Origin: Tabrizicola sp. TH137
Lineage (GTDB): Bacteria; Pseudomonadota; Alphaproteobacteria; Rhodobacterales; Rhodobacteraceae
Reading direction: 5' to 3'
Assembly: GCF_002855575.1 (NCBI RefSeq)
Contig: NZ_PKRQ01000002.1
Location: forward strand, 620,001-684,000
DNA length: 64,000 bases
Shown here one piece after another: positions 35,258-45,264 of the stretch; within the stretch, counting starts at the first letter, position 1; every line of letters begins with the position of its first letter. The translations under genes were made by a program, and so were the position numbers. The notes beneath the pieces were generated by a model. It searched no databases and was not told where the DNA came from. It saw nothing but the letters and a program-made list of their open reading frames with translations.

Positions 35258-37414
35258 ATGCGTCGGCATCTGATCGCCTTTCTTCTCTGCGCGACCTTCG
35301 TGGTCGCGCCCGCGCCGACCGATCCGGTCCGGGCGCAGGAAACGGCCACCCTCATCGCCGACCGGCTGGAGATCGCGGGCGACAGCACGCTGATCGCCGA
35401 TGGCGCGGTGGAGGTGTTCCATCAGGGCCGCCGCCTGACGGCGAGCAAGGTGATCTACGACCAGACGACCGACCGCCTGCGCATCGAAGGCCCGATACGC
35501 CTCACCGATGAGGCAGGCACCACTGTCATCGTCGCGGCGCAGGCCGATCTGGCCGCCGACCTGACCGAAGGCCTGATGCAGAGCGCGCGGATCGTCCTTC
35601 AGGAACAGCTTCAGGTCGCCGCCGCCGAATTGCGCCGCAGCGGCGGGCGCTACATGCAACTGGACAACGCCGTCGCCTCCAGTTGCCGCATCTGCAACGG
35701 CAGCAGCACGCCGCTTTGGGAAATCCGCGCAAGGCGCATCCTGCACGATACCGTGGAACGGCAGATCTATTTCGACCACGCGCAGATGCGCGTCGGCGGG
35801 GTGCCGGTCTTCTACATCCCGCGGCTCCGGATGCCCGACCCCTCGCTCGACCGCAGCACCGGCTTTCTGCAACCCTCTCTGGTCGCGCGCACCGATCTGG
35901 GGACAGGCCTCACCCTGCCCTATTTCGTCACGCTCGGCCCGTCGCGCGACCTGACCTTCTCGCCCACACTGACCACGACCGGGGCCTTCACCCTGGGCCT
36001 GCGCTACCGGCAGGCCTTCGACAATGGCAGCCTGTCGATCGAGGGCGCGGTGAGCCGCGACGATCTGCAACCGGGGCAGATGCGCGGCTATGTGATGGCC
36101 GACGGCACCTTCATGCTGTCCAGCGGCCACCGCCTTGCCTTCCATGCCGAAGGGGTGAGCGATGACGCCTATCTGGCCGATTACGACATCAGCGATACCG
36201 ACCGGCTGACCAATACGCTGCTGATCGACAAGGTGCAGCGGGAGAGTTTCTTTGAAGGGCGCGTGATCAACTTCCAGTCGCTGCGCGAGGGCGAGCTGGG
36301 TTCTGCCACGCCCTATCTGGTGACCGATGTCACCTATCTGCGCCGCTTCACCCTGGGTGCCCTTGGGGGCGAGGGGATGCTGCGGCTGAGCGGTCACACC
36401 CATACGCGGCAATCCTCTGTCACCACCGATTCCGTCGATGACAGCGACGATGTGGCCGAGGGGGCCGATCTCGGGCGGTTGTCGCTGGGGGCGGATTGGC
36501 GGCGCGACTGGATCGCGCCCGGCGGTCTGGTGCTGGCCGCCCTGGGCGAGGTGCGGCTTGACGCCTATCACGTGCAGGACGATGCGACCTATGGCGGCTC
36601 ATCCACCCGCAGCTTCGGCGCGGGGGCGGTGGAGCTGCGCTGGCCCTGGGTCCGCGCCGGAGAGCAGGCGACGCAGGTGATCGAACCGATCGCGCAGATC
36701 GTCTGGTCATCGGCCAATGGCGGGCTGATCCCGAACGAGGACAGCCGTCTGGTCGAATTCGACGAAGGCAATCTCTTCTCGCTCAACCGGTTCCCGGGGT
36801 CGGATGCGGTGGAGACGGGCGCGCGGCTGGCGCTTGGCCTGTCCTGGACGCGGATCGCGCCTTCGGGCTGGAGCTTCGGCGTCACCGGCGGGCGCGTCTT
36901 GCGGGAAGACCCGGTCGCCAGCTTTGGCGAGGCTTCGGGGCTGAGCGGATCGACCTCGGACTGGATGCTGGGCGCGACGGTGGATGCGCCAAACGGTCTG
37001 CAACTGGCGGGGCGTCTGATCGCCTCTTCCGATCTGGACGTCACGCGCGGCGAGGTTCATGCCGCCTATTCCAACAACCGCATGTCGATCAGCGCGGGCT
37101 ACATCAATTCCATCGCCGATGCGGTGGAGGCGCGGGTCGATGACGTGTCCGACATCGTGCTAGCGGGAAGCTATCAGTTCACCCCGCAATGGAACGGCAC
37201 GGCCTCGGGCCGCTATGACTTCGAGGGCGACAGCTACAGCCGTGTCGATCTGGGACTGGCCTATAGAAACGAGTGCGTCAGCTTCAATCTTTCCATCTCG
37301 CGTCGCCTGACTTCCTCGACTAATCTCCAGCCCAGCACGACGGTCGATCTTTCCTTCGGCCTCATCGGCTTTGGCACCGGGAAAAGCGGGGCCGCGCGGA
37401 TGTGCCGGGAATGA
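35258..37414 (+). CDS. lptD: LPS-assembly outer membrane protein LptD
   Basis: 718 residues. Signal peptide of about 26 residues ending PVRAQ. An N-terminal beta-jellyroll (LIADRLEIAGDSTLIADGAVEVFHQGRRLTASKVIYDQ) resembles LptA/LptC, then a C-terminal beta-barrel (LDRSTGFLQPSLVARTDLGTGLTLPYFVTLGPSRDLTFSPTLTT) ends in GFGTGKSGAARMCRE. Cysteines occur as CRIC near 145 and in the C-terminal part (ECVSFN; MCRE), consistent with disulfide-controlled assembly. It inserts LPS into the outer leaflet. Confidence 0.95.
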   Translation: MRRHLIAFLLCATFVVAPAPTDPVRAQETATLIADRLEIAGDSTLIADGAVEVFHQGRRLTASKVIYDQTTDRLRIEGPIRLTDEAGTTVIVAAQADLAADLTEGLMQSARIVLQEQLQVAAAELRRSGGRYMQLDNAVASSCRICNGSSTPLWEIRARRILHDTVERQIYFDHAQMRVGGVPVFYIPRLRMPDPSLDRSTGFLQPSLVARTDLGTGLTLPYFVTLGPSRDLTFSPTLTTTGAFTLGLRYRQAFDNGSLSIEGAVSRDDLQPGQMRGYVMADGTFMLSSGHRLAFHAEGVSDDAYLADYDISDTDRLTNTLLIDKVQRESFFEGRVINFQSLREGELGSATPYLVTDVTYLRRFTLGALGGEGMLRLSGHTHTRQSSVTTDSVDDSDDVAEGADLGRLSLGADWRRDWIAPGGLVLAALGEVRLDAYHVQDDATYGGSSTRSFGAGAVELRWPWVRAGEQATQVIEPIAQIVWSSANGGLIPNEDSRLVEFDEGNLFSLNRFPGSDAVETGARLALGLSWTRIAPSGWSFGVTGGRVLREDPVASFGEASGLSGSTSDWMLGATVDAPNGLQLAGRLIASSDLDVTRGEVHAAYSNNRMSISAGYINSIADAVEARVDDVSDIVLAGSYQFTPQWNGTASGRYDFEGDSYSRVDLGLAYRNECVSFNLSISRRLTSSTNLQPSTTVDLSFGLIGFGTGKSGAARMCRE

Positions 37415-37443
37415 AGCGACGGGCAGGACAACAGGAAACGAGA

Positions 37444-38748
37444 ATGACGGAAGCTTTGCGGAACAGGACGGCGCCGGCCCTTCGGGTGGCGGCCATCGGT
37501 CTGGTGCTCTGGGGCGGGGCCATGGCCGCGCCTGCGGCGGCGCAGGACGGCAGCCTCTTCGCGCCCCGCATGGTGATCAACGGCCAGACCATCACGAATT
37601 TCGAGGTGGAGCAGCGGATGCTGTTCCTGCGCGCCCTGCGCGCACCGGGCGACCCGGAAAAGGAGGCGATCAAGGCGCTGATGCGCGACCGGCTCGGGGC
37701 GCAGGCCGCCGAGGATGCCGGGATCACGGTCACCGCCGAACAGGTGTCGGAAGGGCTGGAGGAATTCGCCTCCCGCGCCAACATGACGGCGGAGCAGTTT
37801 ACCGCCGCCCTGGCCGACGAAGGTGTGGCGCCCGAAACCTTCCGCGATTTCGTCGCCAATGGCCTTTTGTGGCGCGAGGTGGTGCGGTCGAAATTCGGCC
37901 CGCAGATCCGCATTTCCGAAGCGCAGATCGACCGCGCCCTGGCGGAGAACGCCAAGAAGACGCAGATCCGCATCCTGCTGTCGGAACTCATCCTGCCCAT
38001 TCAGGGCGATGACGTGACCCCGGCACTGGATCAGGCCCGCGCCATCAAGGCCGAGGCGGCGGGCGACGGCTTTGCCGCGGCGGCGCGCGAGTTTTCCGCC
38101 GCCCCTTCGGCAGCGCGCGGCGGGCGGCTGGACTGGCTGGAGGTGACGAACCTTCCCCCGGCCATCGTGAGCCAGGTCCTGACCCTGTCGCCCGGCGAGG
38201 TTTCCGATCCCATCGTGGTGCCGCAGGCGGTGGTCCTGTTCCAGTTGAACGGCATCAGCGATGTGGAAAGCGCCATGCCCGCGCAGGTGGAAGTGGAATA
38301 TGCCCAATTCGCCCTGCCCCCGAACCTCGACCCGGCCACGATCCGCGCCCAGGTCGATGGCTGCGGTGATCTTTACCCGCTGGCCCGCGGCCTGCCGCCC
38401 GAACAGTTGCGCCTGACGACCCAGATGATGGGCGCGGTGCCGCAGGATATCGGGCTGGAACTGGCCAAGCTGGACGTCGGCGAATTCGTCCTGCGCCAGC
38501 GCGCGGGATATACCGAGTTGCTGATGCTCTGCCTGCGGACAGGGGTGCCGGAGACCGACCCTGCCGCCGCCGCGCAGGTGCCGGTGACGACGGAAGAGGC
38601 CGAAGCGGTGGAAGGCGAGGAGGCCGAGGCCACGCCGCTGGTGGACCGCGAGGCGCTGCGCAACCGGCTGGGCAATGCGCAGCTTACCGCCATGGCCGAG
38701 GCCTATATGGAAGAGCTGCGGTCGGAAGCCATCATCGAGGAACGGTGA
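37444..38748 (+). CDS. surA: SurA-like periplasmic chaperone / peptidylprolyl isomerase
   Basis: 434 residues. Signal peptide near APALRVAAIGLVLWGGAMAAPAAAQ. The SurA N domain (VINGQTITNFEVEQRMLFLRAL ... LGAQAAEDAGITVTAEQVSEGL) is followed by one clear parvulin domain (FAAAAREFSAAPSAARGGRLDWLEVTNLPPAIVSQVLTLSPGEVSDPIVVPQAVVLFQLNG). It helps outer-membrane barrels such as the adjacent LptD fold. I start at the ATG preceded by CAGGAAACGAGA; ATG 37411, overlapping the lptD stop, is possible. A low-complexity Glu/Ala stretch lies near 395-412. Confidence 0.9.
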   Translation: MTEALRNRTAPALRVAAIGLVLWGGAMAAPAAAQDGSLFAPRMVINGQTITNFEVEQRMLFLRALRAPGDPEKEAIKALMRDRLGAQAAEDAGITVTAEQVSEGLEEFASRANMTAEQFTAALADEGVAPETFRDFVANGLLWREVVRSKFGPQIRISEAQIDRALAENAKKTQIRILLSELILPIQGDDVTPALDQARAIKAEAAGDGFAAAAREFSAAPSAARGGRLDWLEVTNLPPAIVSQVLTLSPGEVSDPIVVPQAVVLFQLNGISDVESAMPAQVEVEYAQFALPPNLDPATIRAQVDGCGDLYPLARGLPPEQLRLTTQMMGAVPQDIGLELAKLDVGEFVLRQRAGYTELLMLCLRTGVPETDPAAAAQVPVTTEEAEAVEGEEAEATPLVDREALRNRLGNAQLTAMAEAYMEELRSEAIIEER

Positions 38749-39722
38749 CTGCCCCGCGCCCCATCGCGCTGAGCTGTGGCGATCCTTCCGGCATCGGCAC
38801 GGAACTGGCCATCCAGGCCCGGCAGGCCCTGGCCGGGGAGGTGCCCTTCTTCTGGATCGGTGATCCGGCGCATCTGCCCCCTGGCACCGCCCATGCGGTG
38901 ATCGCCGCGCCAGAGGCGGCGGCGGGCGTGGCGGCAGAGGTGCTGCCGGTGCTGGCCCATCCTTTTCCGCATCCTGCCCCGCCGGGCCGTCCCGACCTGC
39001 GCAATGCCGCCGCCGTCATCGCCGTGCTGGAACGGGCGGTGGCCCTGGTGCAGGCGGGGGCGGCCTCTGCCCTGTGCACCCTGCCGATCAGCAAGAAGGT
39101 GCTGAAGGACGGCGCGGATTTCGCCTATCCCGGCCATACCGAGTTTCTCGCCCATCTGGCGGGGGTGGAGCGGGTGGTGATGATGCTGGCCTGCCCCGAA
39201 TTGCGGGTGGTGCCTGCGACCATCCATATCGCCCTGTCCGAGGTGCCGCGGGCCCTTACCCCTGCCCTGCTGGAAGAAACGATCCGCATCACCGAGGCCG
39301 GGCTGATCCGCGATTGCGGGATTGCCCGGCCCCGGATCGTGGTGGCGGGGCTGAACCCTCATGCCGGTGAAGGCGGGGTGATGGGGCGGGAAGAGCTCGA
39401 CTGGATCGCCCCCCTGGTCGCCCGGCTGGCGGCGGAAGGCATGGCGATTTCCGGGCCGCTGCCGCCCGACACGATGTTCCACAAGGCGGCGCGGGCGCGT
39501 TATGACGTGGCGGTCTGCATGTATCACGATCAGGCGCTGATCCCGATCAAGACGGTGGATTTCGACGGGGGGGTGAATGTGACGCTGGGCCTGCCCTTCA
39601 TCCGCACCTCGCCCGATCACGGCACGGCCTTCGACATCGCGGGACAGGGCATCGCCAATCCGACAAGCCTTGTCGCGGCGCTGCGGATGGCGCAACAGAT
39701 GGCGGCGGCACGCGGGATGTGA
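38745..39722 (+). CDS. pdxA: 4-hydroxythreonine-4-phosphate dehydrogenase
   Basis: 325 residues, GTG start overlapping the surA stop by four bases. Signature sequences: [48 protein letters not shown] (substrate and metal His), [62 protein letters not shown]. It oxidises 4-phosphohydroxy-L-threonine in pyridoxal phosphate synthesis. The surA-pdxA-rsmA order is conserved in proteobacteria. Confidence 0.97.
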   Translation: MTAPRPIALSCGDPSGIGTELAIQARQALAGEVPFFWIGDPAHLPPGTAHAVIAAPEAAAGVAAEVLPVLAHPFPHPAPPGRPDLRNAAAVIAVLERAVALVQAGAASALCTLPISKKVLKDGADFAYPGHTEFLAHLAGVERVVMMLACPELRVVPATIHIALSEVPRALTPALLEETIRITEAGLIRDCGIARPRIVVAGLNPHAGEGGVMGREELDWIAPLVARLAAEGMAISGPLPPDTMFHKAARARYDVAVCMYHDQALIPIKTVDFDGGVNVTLGLPFIRTSPDHGTAFDIAGQGIANPTSLVAALRMAQQMAAARGM

Positions 39723-39726
39723 CGTT

Positions 39727-39778
39727 CGGGACCGGGGCGCCGCCCCGGACCCCGGAGTATTTTCGCCAAGATGAAGGG
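39727..39778 (+). repeat. GAGGATATTT-type intergenic element, copy 3 (diverged)
   Basis: Perfect 7-bp hairpin CCGGGGC-GCC-GCCCCGG, then ACCCCGGAGTATTTTCGCC and AAGATGAAGG. It fills most of the 68 bp between the pdxA stop and the rsmA start, in the direction of transcription. Core differs from other copies (GGAGTATTTT). Confidence 0.6.
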
Positions 39779-39790
39779 ACGGGTTCAGGG

Positions 39791-40630
39791 ATGGCGACGA
39801 TCGACGGGCTGCCGCCCTTGCGCGAGGTGATACGGGCGCATGATCTGGTGGCGAGAAAGCAGCTTGGCCAGAACTTCCTTCTGGACCTGAACCTGACGGC
39901 CAAGATCGCGCGGCAAGCGGGCGACCTGTCGGCCTGCGATGTGCTGGAGGTGGGGCCGGGACCGGGCGGGTTGACGCGGGGCCTACTGGCCGAAGGCGCG
40001 CGGCGAGTGCTGGCGGTAGAAAAGGATGCCCGCTGCCTGCCCGCGCTGGCCGAGGTGGCGGCGGCCTATCCGGGGCGGTTGCAGGTCATCAATGGCGACG
40101 CGCTGGAGGTGGATGCGCTGGCACATCTGACGCCGCCCGTTCGGGTGGTGGCGAACCTGCCCTATAATGTGGGGACGGAGCTTCTGATCCGCTGGCTGAC
40201 ACCCGCCCAGTGGCCGCCCTTCTGGGAGAGCCTGACGCTCATGTTCCAGAAGGAGGTGGCGGAGCGGATCGTGGCCAAGCCGCGCAGCGATCATTACGGG
40301 CGGCTGGCCCTTCTGGTGCAATGGCGGGCCGAGGCGAAGATCGTGATGCATCTGCCGCCCGAAGCCTTTACCCCAGCGCCGAAGGTGCATTCCTCGGTCG
40401 TGCATATCACCCGGCTGGCCGAGCCGCGTTTCCCGGCGGACGGGGCGGTGTTGCAGCGGATCACGGCGATGGCCTTCAACCAGCGGCGCAAGATGCTGCG
40501 ATCCTCGCTGAAGGGGCTGGGGCCGGATATCGAGGAAAAGCTGGTCGCTGCGGGGATCGAGCCCACGGCGCGGGCGGAGGAGATTTCGCTGGAGCGGTTC
40601 TGCGCCCTCGCCCGCCTGATTGCGGAATGA
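39791..40630 (+). CDS. rsmA: 16S rRNA (A1518/A1519) dimethyltransferase RsmA (KsgA)
   Basis: 279 residues. Motifs in order: [25 protein letters not shown] loop [16 protein letters not shown], acidic [11 protein letters not shown], the catalytic [38 protein letters not shown] and the C-terminal [15 protein letters not shown]. It dimethylates two adjacent adenosines late in 30S assembly. The ATG ([17 protein letters not shown]) is preferred over upstream codons lying within the intergenic repeat. Confidence 0.96.
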   Translation: MATIDGLPPLREVIRAHDLVARKQLGQNFLLDLNLTAKIARQAGDLSACDVLEVGPGPGGLTRGLLAEGARRVLAVEKDARCLPALAEVAAAYPGRLQVINGDALEVDALAHLTPPVRVVANLPYNVGTELLIRWLTPAQWPPFWESLTLMFQKEVAERIVAKPRSDHYGRLALLVQWRAEAKIVMHLPPEAFTPAPKVHSSVVHITRLAEPRFPADGAVLQRITAMAFNQRRKMLRSSLKGLGPDIEEKLVAAGIEPTARAEEISLERFCALARLIAE

Positions 40631-40633
40631 GAA

Positions 40634-40656
40634 AGGCCGGGGGGGTGCCCCGGCCT
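40634..40656. terminator. hairpin terminator after rsmA
   Basis: 9-bp perfect stem AGGCCGGGG with a 5-nt loop, just after the rsmA stop and facing the convergent DUF4167 gene. T-rich sequence after it is weak (TGTCTTC). Confidence 0.6.
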
Positions 40657-40697
40657 GTCTTCGGATGTCATTAAGAAAACGTTAACCAGTCAGCCGT

Positions 40698-41627
40698 TCA
40701 TTCCGCCGCTTCGGCGGGGCCGCCTTCGGGCGGGGCCTTGTCAGCCTTGGGTTTGCGCGGGGCGCGGGCCTTTTTCGGCGCCTCGGCGGCAGCCTCCTTG
40801 GCCGGAGCGTCCTTGACCGGGGCGTCCTTTACCGGGGCTTCCGCCTTGGGCGCGACGGGCGTCTCGATGGCGATGGTCACCACTTCGGGCTTGGGCGCTG
40901 CGGCGGCAGGGGCCTGATCGGGCCGGGCGTCGCGGTCACGGTCGCGGTTGCGATCCCGGTCGCGACGGAATTCGCGGCGTTCGCCGCCCTGCTGTTCGTT
41001 GCGGCGTTCGTTCGGGCGGTCGCCGCCACCCTGACGATCATTCTGCCGATCATTGGGGCGGTCATTGGGGCGGTCGTTCTGGCGGTCACCGCGATCATCG
41101 CGGCGTTCGCCCCGGTCATCGCGGCGCGACTGGAAGGGGCGCGCCTCCGGCGTTTCCACAAGCTGCGCCTCGCCCTCGCCCAGTTCGATCACTTCGGCGC
41201 TGCCCGAGTCTTCCCCGCGCTCGTCGCGGTTGTCGCGATAGTCGCCACGATCCTGCCGGTCGCGCCAGGGTTCGCGGTCGCGATCCCGGTCACGGAACCC
41301 GTCGCGATTGCCGTTGTTGCCGTTGTTTCCGCCACCGTTCTGCTGTTGCTGGCGCTGGCGTTCTTCCTGCTCGGCCGCCATTTCGCGCTGCGCCTCGCCC
41401 AACATCCGGGTGTAATGTTCCGCATGTTGCAGGAAATTCTCCGCCGCCACGCGGTCATTGGAAAGCTGCGCATCACGGGCGAGAAGCTGGTATTTCTCGA
41501 TGATCTGCTGCGGCGTGCCGCGCACCTTGCCTTCGGGGCCGGAGCTGTCGAACACGCGGTTGATGATGTTGCCGAGGGTGCGCGGGCGGTTCGCCTTGTT
41601 GCGCGAGCGGGACTTGGAAGATCTCAT
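40698..41627 (-). CDS. DUF4167 domain-containing protein
   Basis: 309 residues. The DUF4167 domain is N-terminal (residues 3-80: RSRNKANRPRTLGNIINRVFDSSGPEGKVRGTPQQIIEKYQLLARDAQLSNDRVAAENFLQHAEHYTRML). The rest is low complexity: Gln/Asn run, then repeated RDRDR/NDRPNDRQ units near 105-240 and an Ala/Pro/Lys C-terminus with repeated APVKDAPVKDAP. The basic, disordered composition suggests RNA or ribosome association, which is inference. AAAGGACAAG precedes the ATG. Alphaproteobacterial family of unknown function. Confidence 0.92.
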   Translation of the reverse strand: MRSSKSRSRNKANRPRTLGNIINRVFDSSGPEGKVRGTPQQIIEKYQLLARDAQLSNDRVAAENFLQHAEHYTRMLGEAQREMAAEQEERQRQQQQNGGGNNGNNGNRDGFRDRDRDREPWRDRQDRGDYRDNRDERGEDSGSAEVIELGEGEAQLVETPEARPFQSRRDDRGERRDDRGDRQNDRPNDRPNDRQNDRQGGGDRPNERRNEQQGGERREFRRDRDRNRDRDRDARPDQAPAAAAPKPEVVTIAIETPVAPKAEAPVKDAPVKDAPAKEAAAEAPKKARAPRKPKADKAPPEGGPAEAAE

Positions 41628-41873
41628 CTTGTCCTTTGGTCCAGATGACCTGGCTTTCTGCGAAGCGCCTTCGGGTCGCGTGGTCCCTTGCGGGACCGGA
41701 AGGCGTTCAAGCTGTCTGGCAGTTCCGGGACAGGGGAGCCTGCGCCCGGCCCCGTCTCCTGCTTTCGACTAAACATTCTTGGCGGCGCATGACAAGCTGA
41801 TTCTCGCAGCGAACGCTGCCGGGGGCCGGATTCCGCGGTTTCGGGCGCGCGGATGTGGCCGAATTCCCGCAGA

Positions 41874-42728
41874 TCAGGCCGAGCCGCAGCCGGTATCATC
41901 CATCGGTTTGCGCGCGGCGACGACGCGGTCCCGGCCATCCAGATCGGGCAGGATGGCAAGCTCCGTCAGCCCCTGCGCGGCGAAAAGCGCGGCAACCGCC
42001 TGCCCTTGGGTCGGCCCGATCTCCACGATCAGCCGCCCGCCGGGCATGAGCCGCGCCGGGGCGCCGCGCGCAATGGCACGATAGGCATTCAGACCGTCGC
42101 CCCCCGGCGTCAGGGCACGGCGGGGTTCGCGCAACACCTCGGGCGCGAGGTCGGGCATCTCGTCCTCGGCGATATAGGGCGGGTTCGACAGGATCAGGTC
42201 AAAGCGCCCCGGAACCGCGGCAAACCAGTCGGACACCAGGAATTCGGCGCGGTCGGCGAGGCCGAGGTCGCGGGCATTCGCCTCGGCCACAGCTAGGGTC
42301 GCGGGGTGGATATCGGTGCCGATGCCCCGCGCCAGCGGCCTGTCGGCCAGGCAGGAGAGCAGGATGCAGCCGGTGCCGGTGCCAAGGTCGAGAAGCTTGA
42401 AAAAAGGTTCCGAAAGCGCGGCAGAAACAAGGATTTCCGTCTCGGGCCGGGGGTCGAGCGTATCGGGCGTGACGCGGAAGCTGCGCCCCCAGAAGAGCCG
42501 CGCGCCGGTGATGTGGCTGACGGGGTCGCGGGCGGCACGGCGGGTGATGGCGGCCTCGAAGGCGGCGGCAGCTTCGGGAGACAGCGGATCGGCCAGATGC
42601 AGGGTCAGCCGGTCCGGCGCTATGCCTGCCGCATGGGCCAGCAGGGCGCGGGCATCGCGGGGGGCGTCGGGGATGCCCGCCGCGGCAAGGCGGGGAATGG
42701 CGGCGCGCAGCGCCTCGTTCCCCGTCAT
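41874..42728 (-). CDS. prmC: release factor glutamine methyltransferase
   Basis: 284 residues. N-terminal helical domain, then [12 protein letters not shown], the SAM site [31 protein letters not shown] and the catalytic [43 protein letters not shown] with NPPY. It methylates the GGQ glutamine of RF1/RF2. Its start overlaps the prfA stop by four bases, so enzyme and substrate are co-translated. Confidence 0.96.
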   Translation of the reverse strand: MTGNEALRAAIPRLAAAGIPDAPRDARALLAHAAGIAPDRLTLHLADPLSPEAAAAFEAAITRRAARDPVSHITGARLFWGRSFRVTPDTLDPRPETEILVSAALSEPFFKLLDLGTGTGCILLSCLADRPLARGIGTDIHPATLAVAEANARDLGLADRAEFLVSDWFAAVPGRFDLILSNPPYIAEDEMPDLAPEVLREPRRALTPGGDGLNAYRAIARGAPARLMPGGRLIVEIGPTQGQAVAALFAAQGLTELAILPDLDGRDRVVAARKPMDDTGCGSA

Positions 42729-43780
42729 CCTTCCATCTCGGCCAGTTTTTCGGCCTGGTCATGGGCAACCAGCGCATCCACCACGGCATCCAGCTCGCCG
42801 CCCATGATCTGCGGCAGGGCATAGAGCGTCAGGTTGATGCGGTGATCGGTCATCCGGCCCTGCGGAAAGTTGTAGGTGCGGATGCGTTCGGAGCGGTCGC
42901 CCGATCCCACCTGCGCCTTGCGATCGGCGGCGCGGTCCTGCGCCTGGCGTTCGCGTTCCATCTCGTAAAGCCTTGCGCGCAGCACCTGCATGGCGATGGC
43001 GCGGTTCTGGTGCTGGGATTTCTCTGATGAGGTGACGACGATCCCGGTGGGAACATGGGTGATGCGCACCGCCGAGTCGGTGGTGTTCACATGCTGGCCC
43101 CCTGCCCCGCTGCTGCGCATCGTGTCGATGCGGATGTCGGCGGCGGGAATGTCGATATCCACCTCCTCGGCCTCGGGCAGGACGGCGACTGTGGCGGCAG
43201 AGGTGTGGATGCGGCCACCTGCCTCGGTCTCTGGCACGCGCTGCACGCGGTGGACGCCGGATTCGAATTTCAGCTTGGCGAAGACGCCTTCGCCCTGCAC
43301 ATGGGCGGTAACCTCCTTGATCCCGCCAAGATCGGACAATTGCTGATCCAGAATGTCGAAGCGCCAGCCCTGCCGTTCGGCATAACGCTGATACATGCGG
43401 AGGAGATCGCCCGCGAAGAGCGCCGCCTCTTCCCCCCCCGTGCCGGGGCGGATTTCAAGGATGGCGGGGCGGGCATCGGCGGCATCCTTGGGCAGGAGCG
43501 CGATGCGCAGCGCCTGTTCATAGACGGGGATCAGGGCGCGCAGGCGGGGAATTTCATCCTCGGCCAGCGCCTTCATCTCCGGGTCGGACAGCATCGCCTC
43601 GGCTTCGGCAAGGTCATCCAGCGCGCGGCGATAGGCGGCGATCTGGTCCGCCACGGGCCGCAGGTCGCTGTATTCGCGCGAGATTTTCGCAATCTCTGCC
43701 GGGTTTGCGCCCGCGTTCAGCCGGGCCTCGAGATATTCGAAGCGCTGGGTGATCTGGGCGAGTTTGTCGAGCGGAACCAT
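42725..43780 (-). CDS. prfA: peptide chain release factor 1
   Basis: 351 residues. The UAG/UAA-reading domain and the catalytic GGQ ([27 protein letters not shown]) are intact. [31 protein letters not shown] and the C-terminal [22 protein letters not shown] are standard. Start [21 protein letters not shown]; the open frame upstream belongs to non-coding sequence and the next gene. Confidence 0.97.
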   Translation of the reverse strand: MVPLDKLAQITQRFEYLEARLNAGANPAEIAKISREYSDLRPVADQIAAYRRALDDLAEAEAMLSDPEMKALAEDEIPRLRALIPVYEQALRIALLPKDAADARPAILEIRPGTGGEEAALFAGDLLRMYQRYAERQGWRFDILDQQLSDLGGIKEVTAHVQGEGVFAKLKFESGVHRVQRVPETEAGGRIHTSAATVAVLPEAEEVDIDIPAADIRIDTMRSSGAGGQHVNTTDSAVRITHVPTGIVVTSSEKSQHQNRAIAMQVLRARLYEMERERQAQDRAADRKAQVGSGDRSERIRTYNFPQGRMTDHRINLTLYALPQIMGGELDAVVDALVAHDQAEKLAEMEG

Positions 43781-43812
43781 GCGCGCGGGTTTGGCGGGTT
43801 CGGCGCGGTCGG

Positions 43813-44262
43813 TCAAGGGTTGAGCGCGGCAAGCCAGTCGCGCAGGCGGGCGGCGTTCACGCCCATATCGCTGCGGCCAAAGCGGAGGCGGGCATGGAGG
43901 GTGACGCGGGCTTGCGCACCCTCCGCCACGGCTTCGGCCGTGGTGTAGTCGGGAAAGCCCCAGAGCGCGGAACGGGTGATCCATGTGATCCGGCCCTCGG
44001 CGGGCGATCCGGCCAGGCGGATGGTGCGGGGCGTGGCCATCGCGACAGCCTCGATCCGCGCCAGAGCCTCTGCCGCCGTGCCGGGGATCAGGCAGGTGAC
44101 GCGGGCATCACCCTCGCCCGCCGCGATGCTGCAATCGGGCTGCTGGGCGGGCGCGGGCGAGACATGCCAGCGCGCCGGGTCCGAGGGGGCAAGCCGGACA
44201 TAGGCGGCGAAGCCGATCACCAGAAAGATCAGAAACCCCGCGACAAAGCCCATCCTGCCCAC
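43813..44262 (-). CDS. DUF1499 domain-containing protein
   Basis: 149 residues. One N-terminal membrane anchor ([21 protein letters not shown]), then the DUF1499 region: [82 protein letters not shown]. Function unknown. ATG at 44253 is an alternative start. Downstream on the same strand is prfA (32 bp away). Confidence 0.88.
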   Translation of the reverse strand: MGRMGFVAGFLIFLVIGFAAYVRLAPSDPARWHVSPAPAQQPDCSIAAGEGDARVTCLIPGTAAEALARIEAVAMATPRTIRLAGSPAEGRITWITRSALWGFPDYTTAEAVAEGAQARVTLHARLRFGRSDMGVNAARLRDWLAALNP

Positions 44263-44295
44263 CTCGATTCACCTTTTCCGATTGCCTGCCGCCAT

Positions 44296-45264
44296 TTAGC
44301 GCCGCGTCCTCGCCCAATGATAGAGGCAGATCAGATCATAGGCGACATGCGCCCCGGCAATCGCCGTGGCCCCGGTCGTGTCATAGGGGGGCGAAACCTC
44401 CACCACATCGCCGCCCACCATGTTGATCCCCGCCAGATCCCGCAGGATCGCCGCCGCCTGCCAGGAATGCAGGCCGCCCCAGACCGGCGTGCCGGTCCCC
44501 GGCGCATAGGCGGGGTCGAGCGCGTCGATGTCGAAGGTGACATAGGCGGGCTTGTCCCCCACGATCTCCTTGGCCAGGGCCACGGCATGGGCCACGCCCT
44601 TTTCGTGCAACTCCCGCGCGGAGAGGACGTTGACGCCAAGGTAATCCTCGGTCGTCGTGCGGATGCCGATCTGGAGCGACCGTTTGGGGTCCACATAGCC
44701 TTCCTTCACGGCCTTGTAGAGCATGGTGCCATGGTCGATCCGGTCCGGGTTGTCATCGGGCCAGAGGTCGGAATGGGCGTCGAAATGGATCACGCCGAGG
44801 GGGCCATGCTTTTCGGCATGGGCCTTCAGGATCGGATAGGTGATGTAGTGATCGCCCCCCAGCGTGATCGCCCCCGCGCCTGCGTTCAGGATCGTGCGGA
44901 TATGGTCGGTCAGCGCGCCCGGAAAGCTGGGCGTATGGGCATAGTCGAAGGCGAGGTCGCCGTAATCGACCACCGCCATCTCCTCCAGCGGATCGGTGCC
45001 CCAGCCGAAGGGCGGGTCATAGGCGATGAGGCTGGATGCCTCGCGGATCGCGCGGGGGCCGAAGCGGGTGCCGGCGCGGTGGCTGGTGGCCTGATCGAAG
45101 CAGACGCCAGTGATGGCGATATCTACCCCGGTCAGGTCCTTGGTATAGGTCCGCCGCAGGAAGGAGGTGGCGCCGGCGAAGGCATTCTCGAAGGAATGGC
45201 CGCGCAGGCCCTTGCGGGTGAAAGCGGTATCAATGTCAGACTTTGCGTCTTCCAGAAGTGCCAT
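44296..45264 (-). CDS. speB: agmatinase (ureohydrolase)
   Basis: 322 residues. The manganese-binding ureohydrolase signatures are complete: GGDHYITYPILKA, IHFDAHSDLWPDD, and VTFDIDALDPAYAPGTGTPVWGGL. It converts agmatine to putrescine and urea; related guanidinobutyrase or guanidinopropionase activity cannot be excluded. Start MALLEDAKSDIDTAF chosen on AGGGACA upstream; a longer frame exists. Confidence 0.88.
   Translation of the reverse strand: MALLEDAKSDIDTAFTRKGLRGHSFENAFAGATSFLRRTYTKDLTGVDIAITGVCFDQATSHRAGTRFGPRAIREASSLIAYDPPFGWGTDPLEEMAVVDYGDLAFDYAHTPSFPGALTDHIRTILNAGAGAITLGGDHYITYPILKAHAEKHGPLGVIHFDAHSDLWPDDNPDRIDHGTMLYKAVKEGYVDPKRSLQIGIRTTTEDYLGVNVLSARELHEKGVAHAVALAKEIVGDKPAYVTFDIDALDPAYAPGTGTPVWGGLHSWQAAAILRDLAGINMVGGDVVEVSPPYDTTGATAIAGAHVAYDLICLYHWARTRR

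Noticed and set aside
34589-36571. 660-codon minus-strand frame spanning lptG and lptD
   Set aside because: Crosses a gene boundary antisense to two well-recognised genes; low-complexity product.
40900-41250. Repeated sequence resembling a short CRISPR-like array
   Set aside because: The repeats are in-frame codons for RDRDR and NDRPNDRQ in the DUF4167 protein; spacing is irregular and there are no spacers.
42725-42728. Four-base overlap of prfA and prmC as unusual
   Set aside because: Ordinary translational coupling for this gene pair.
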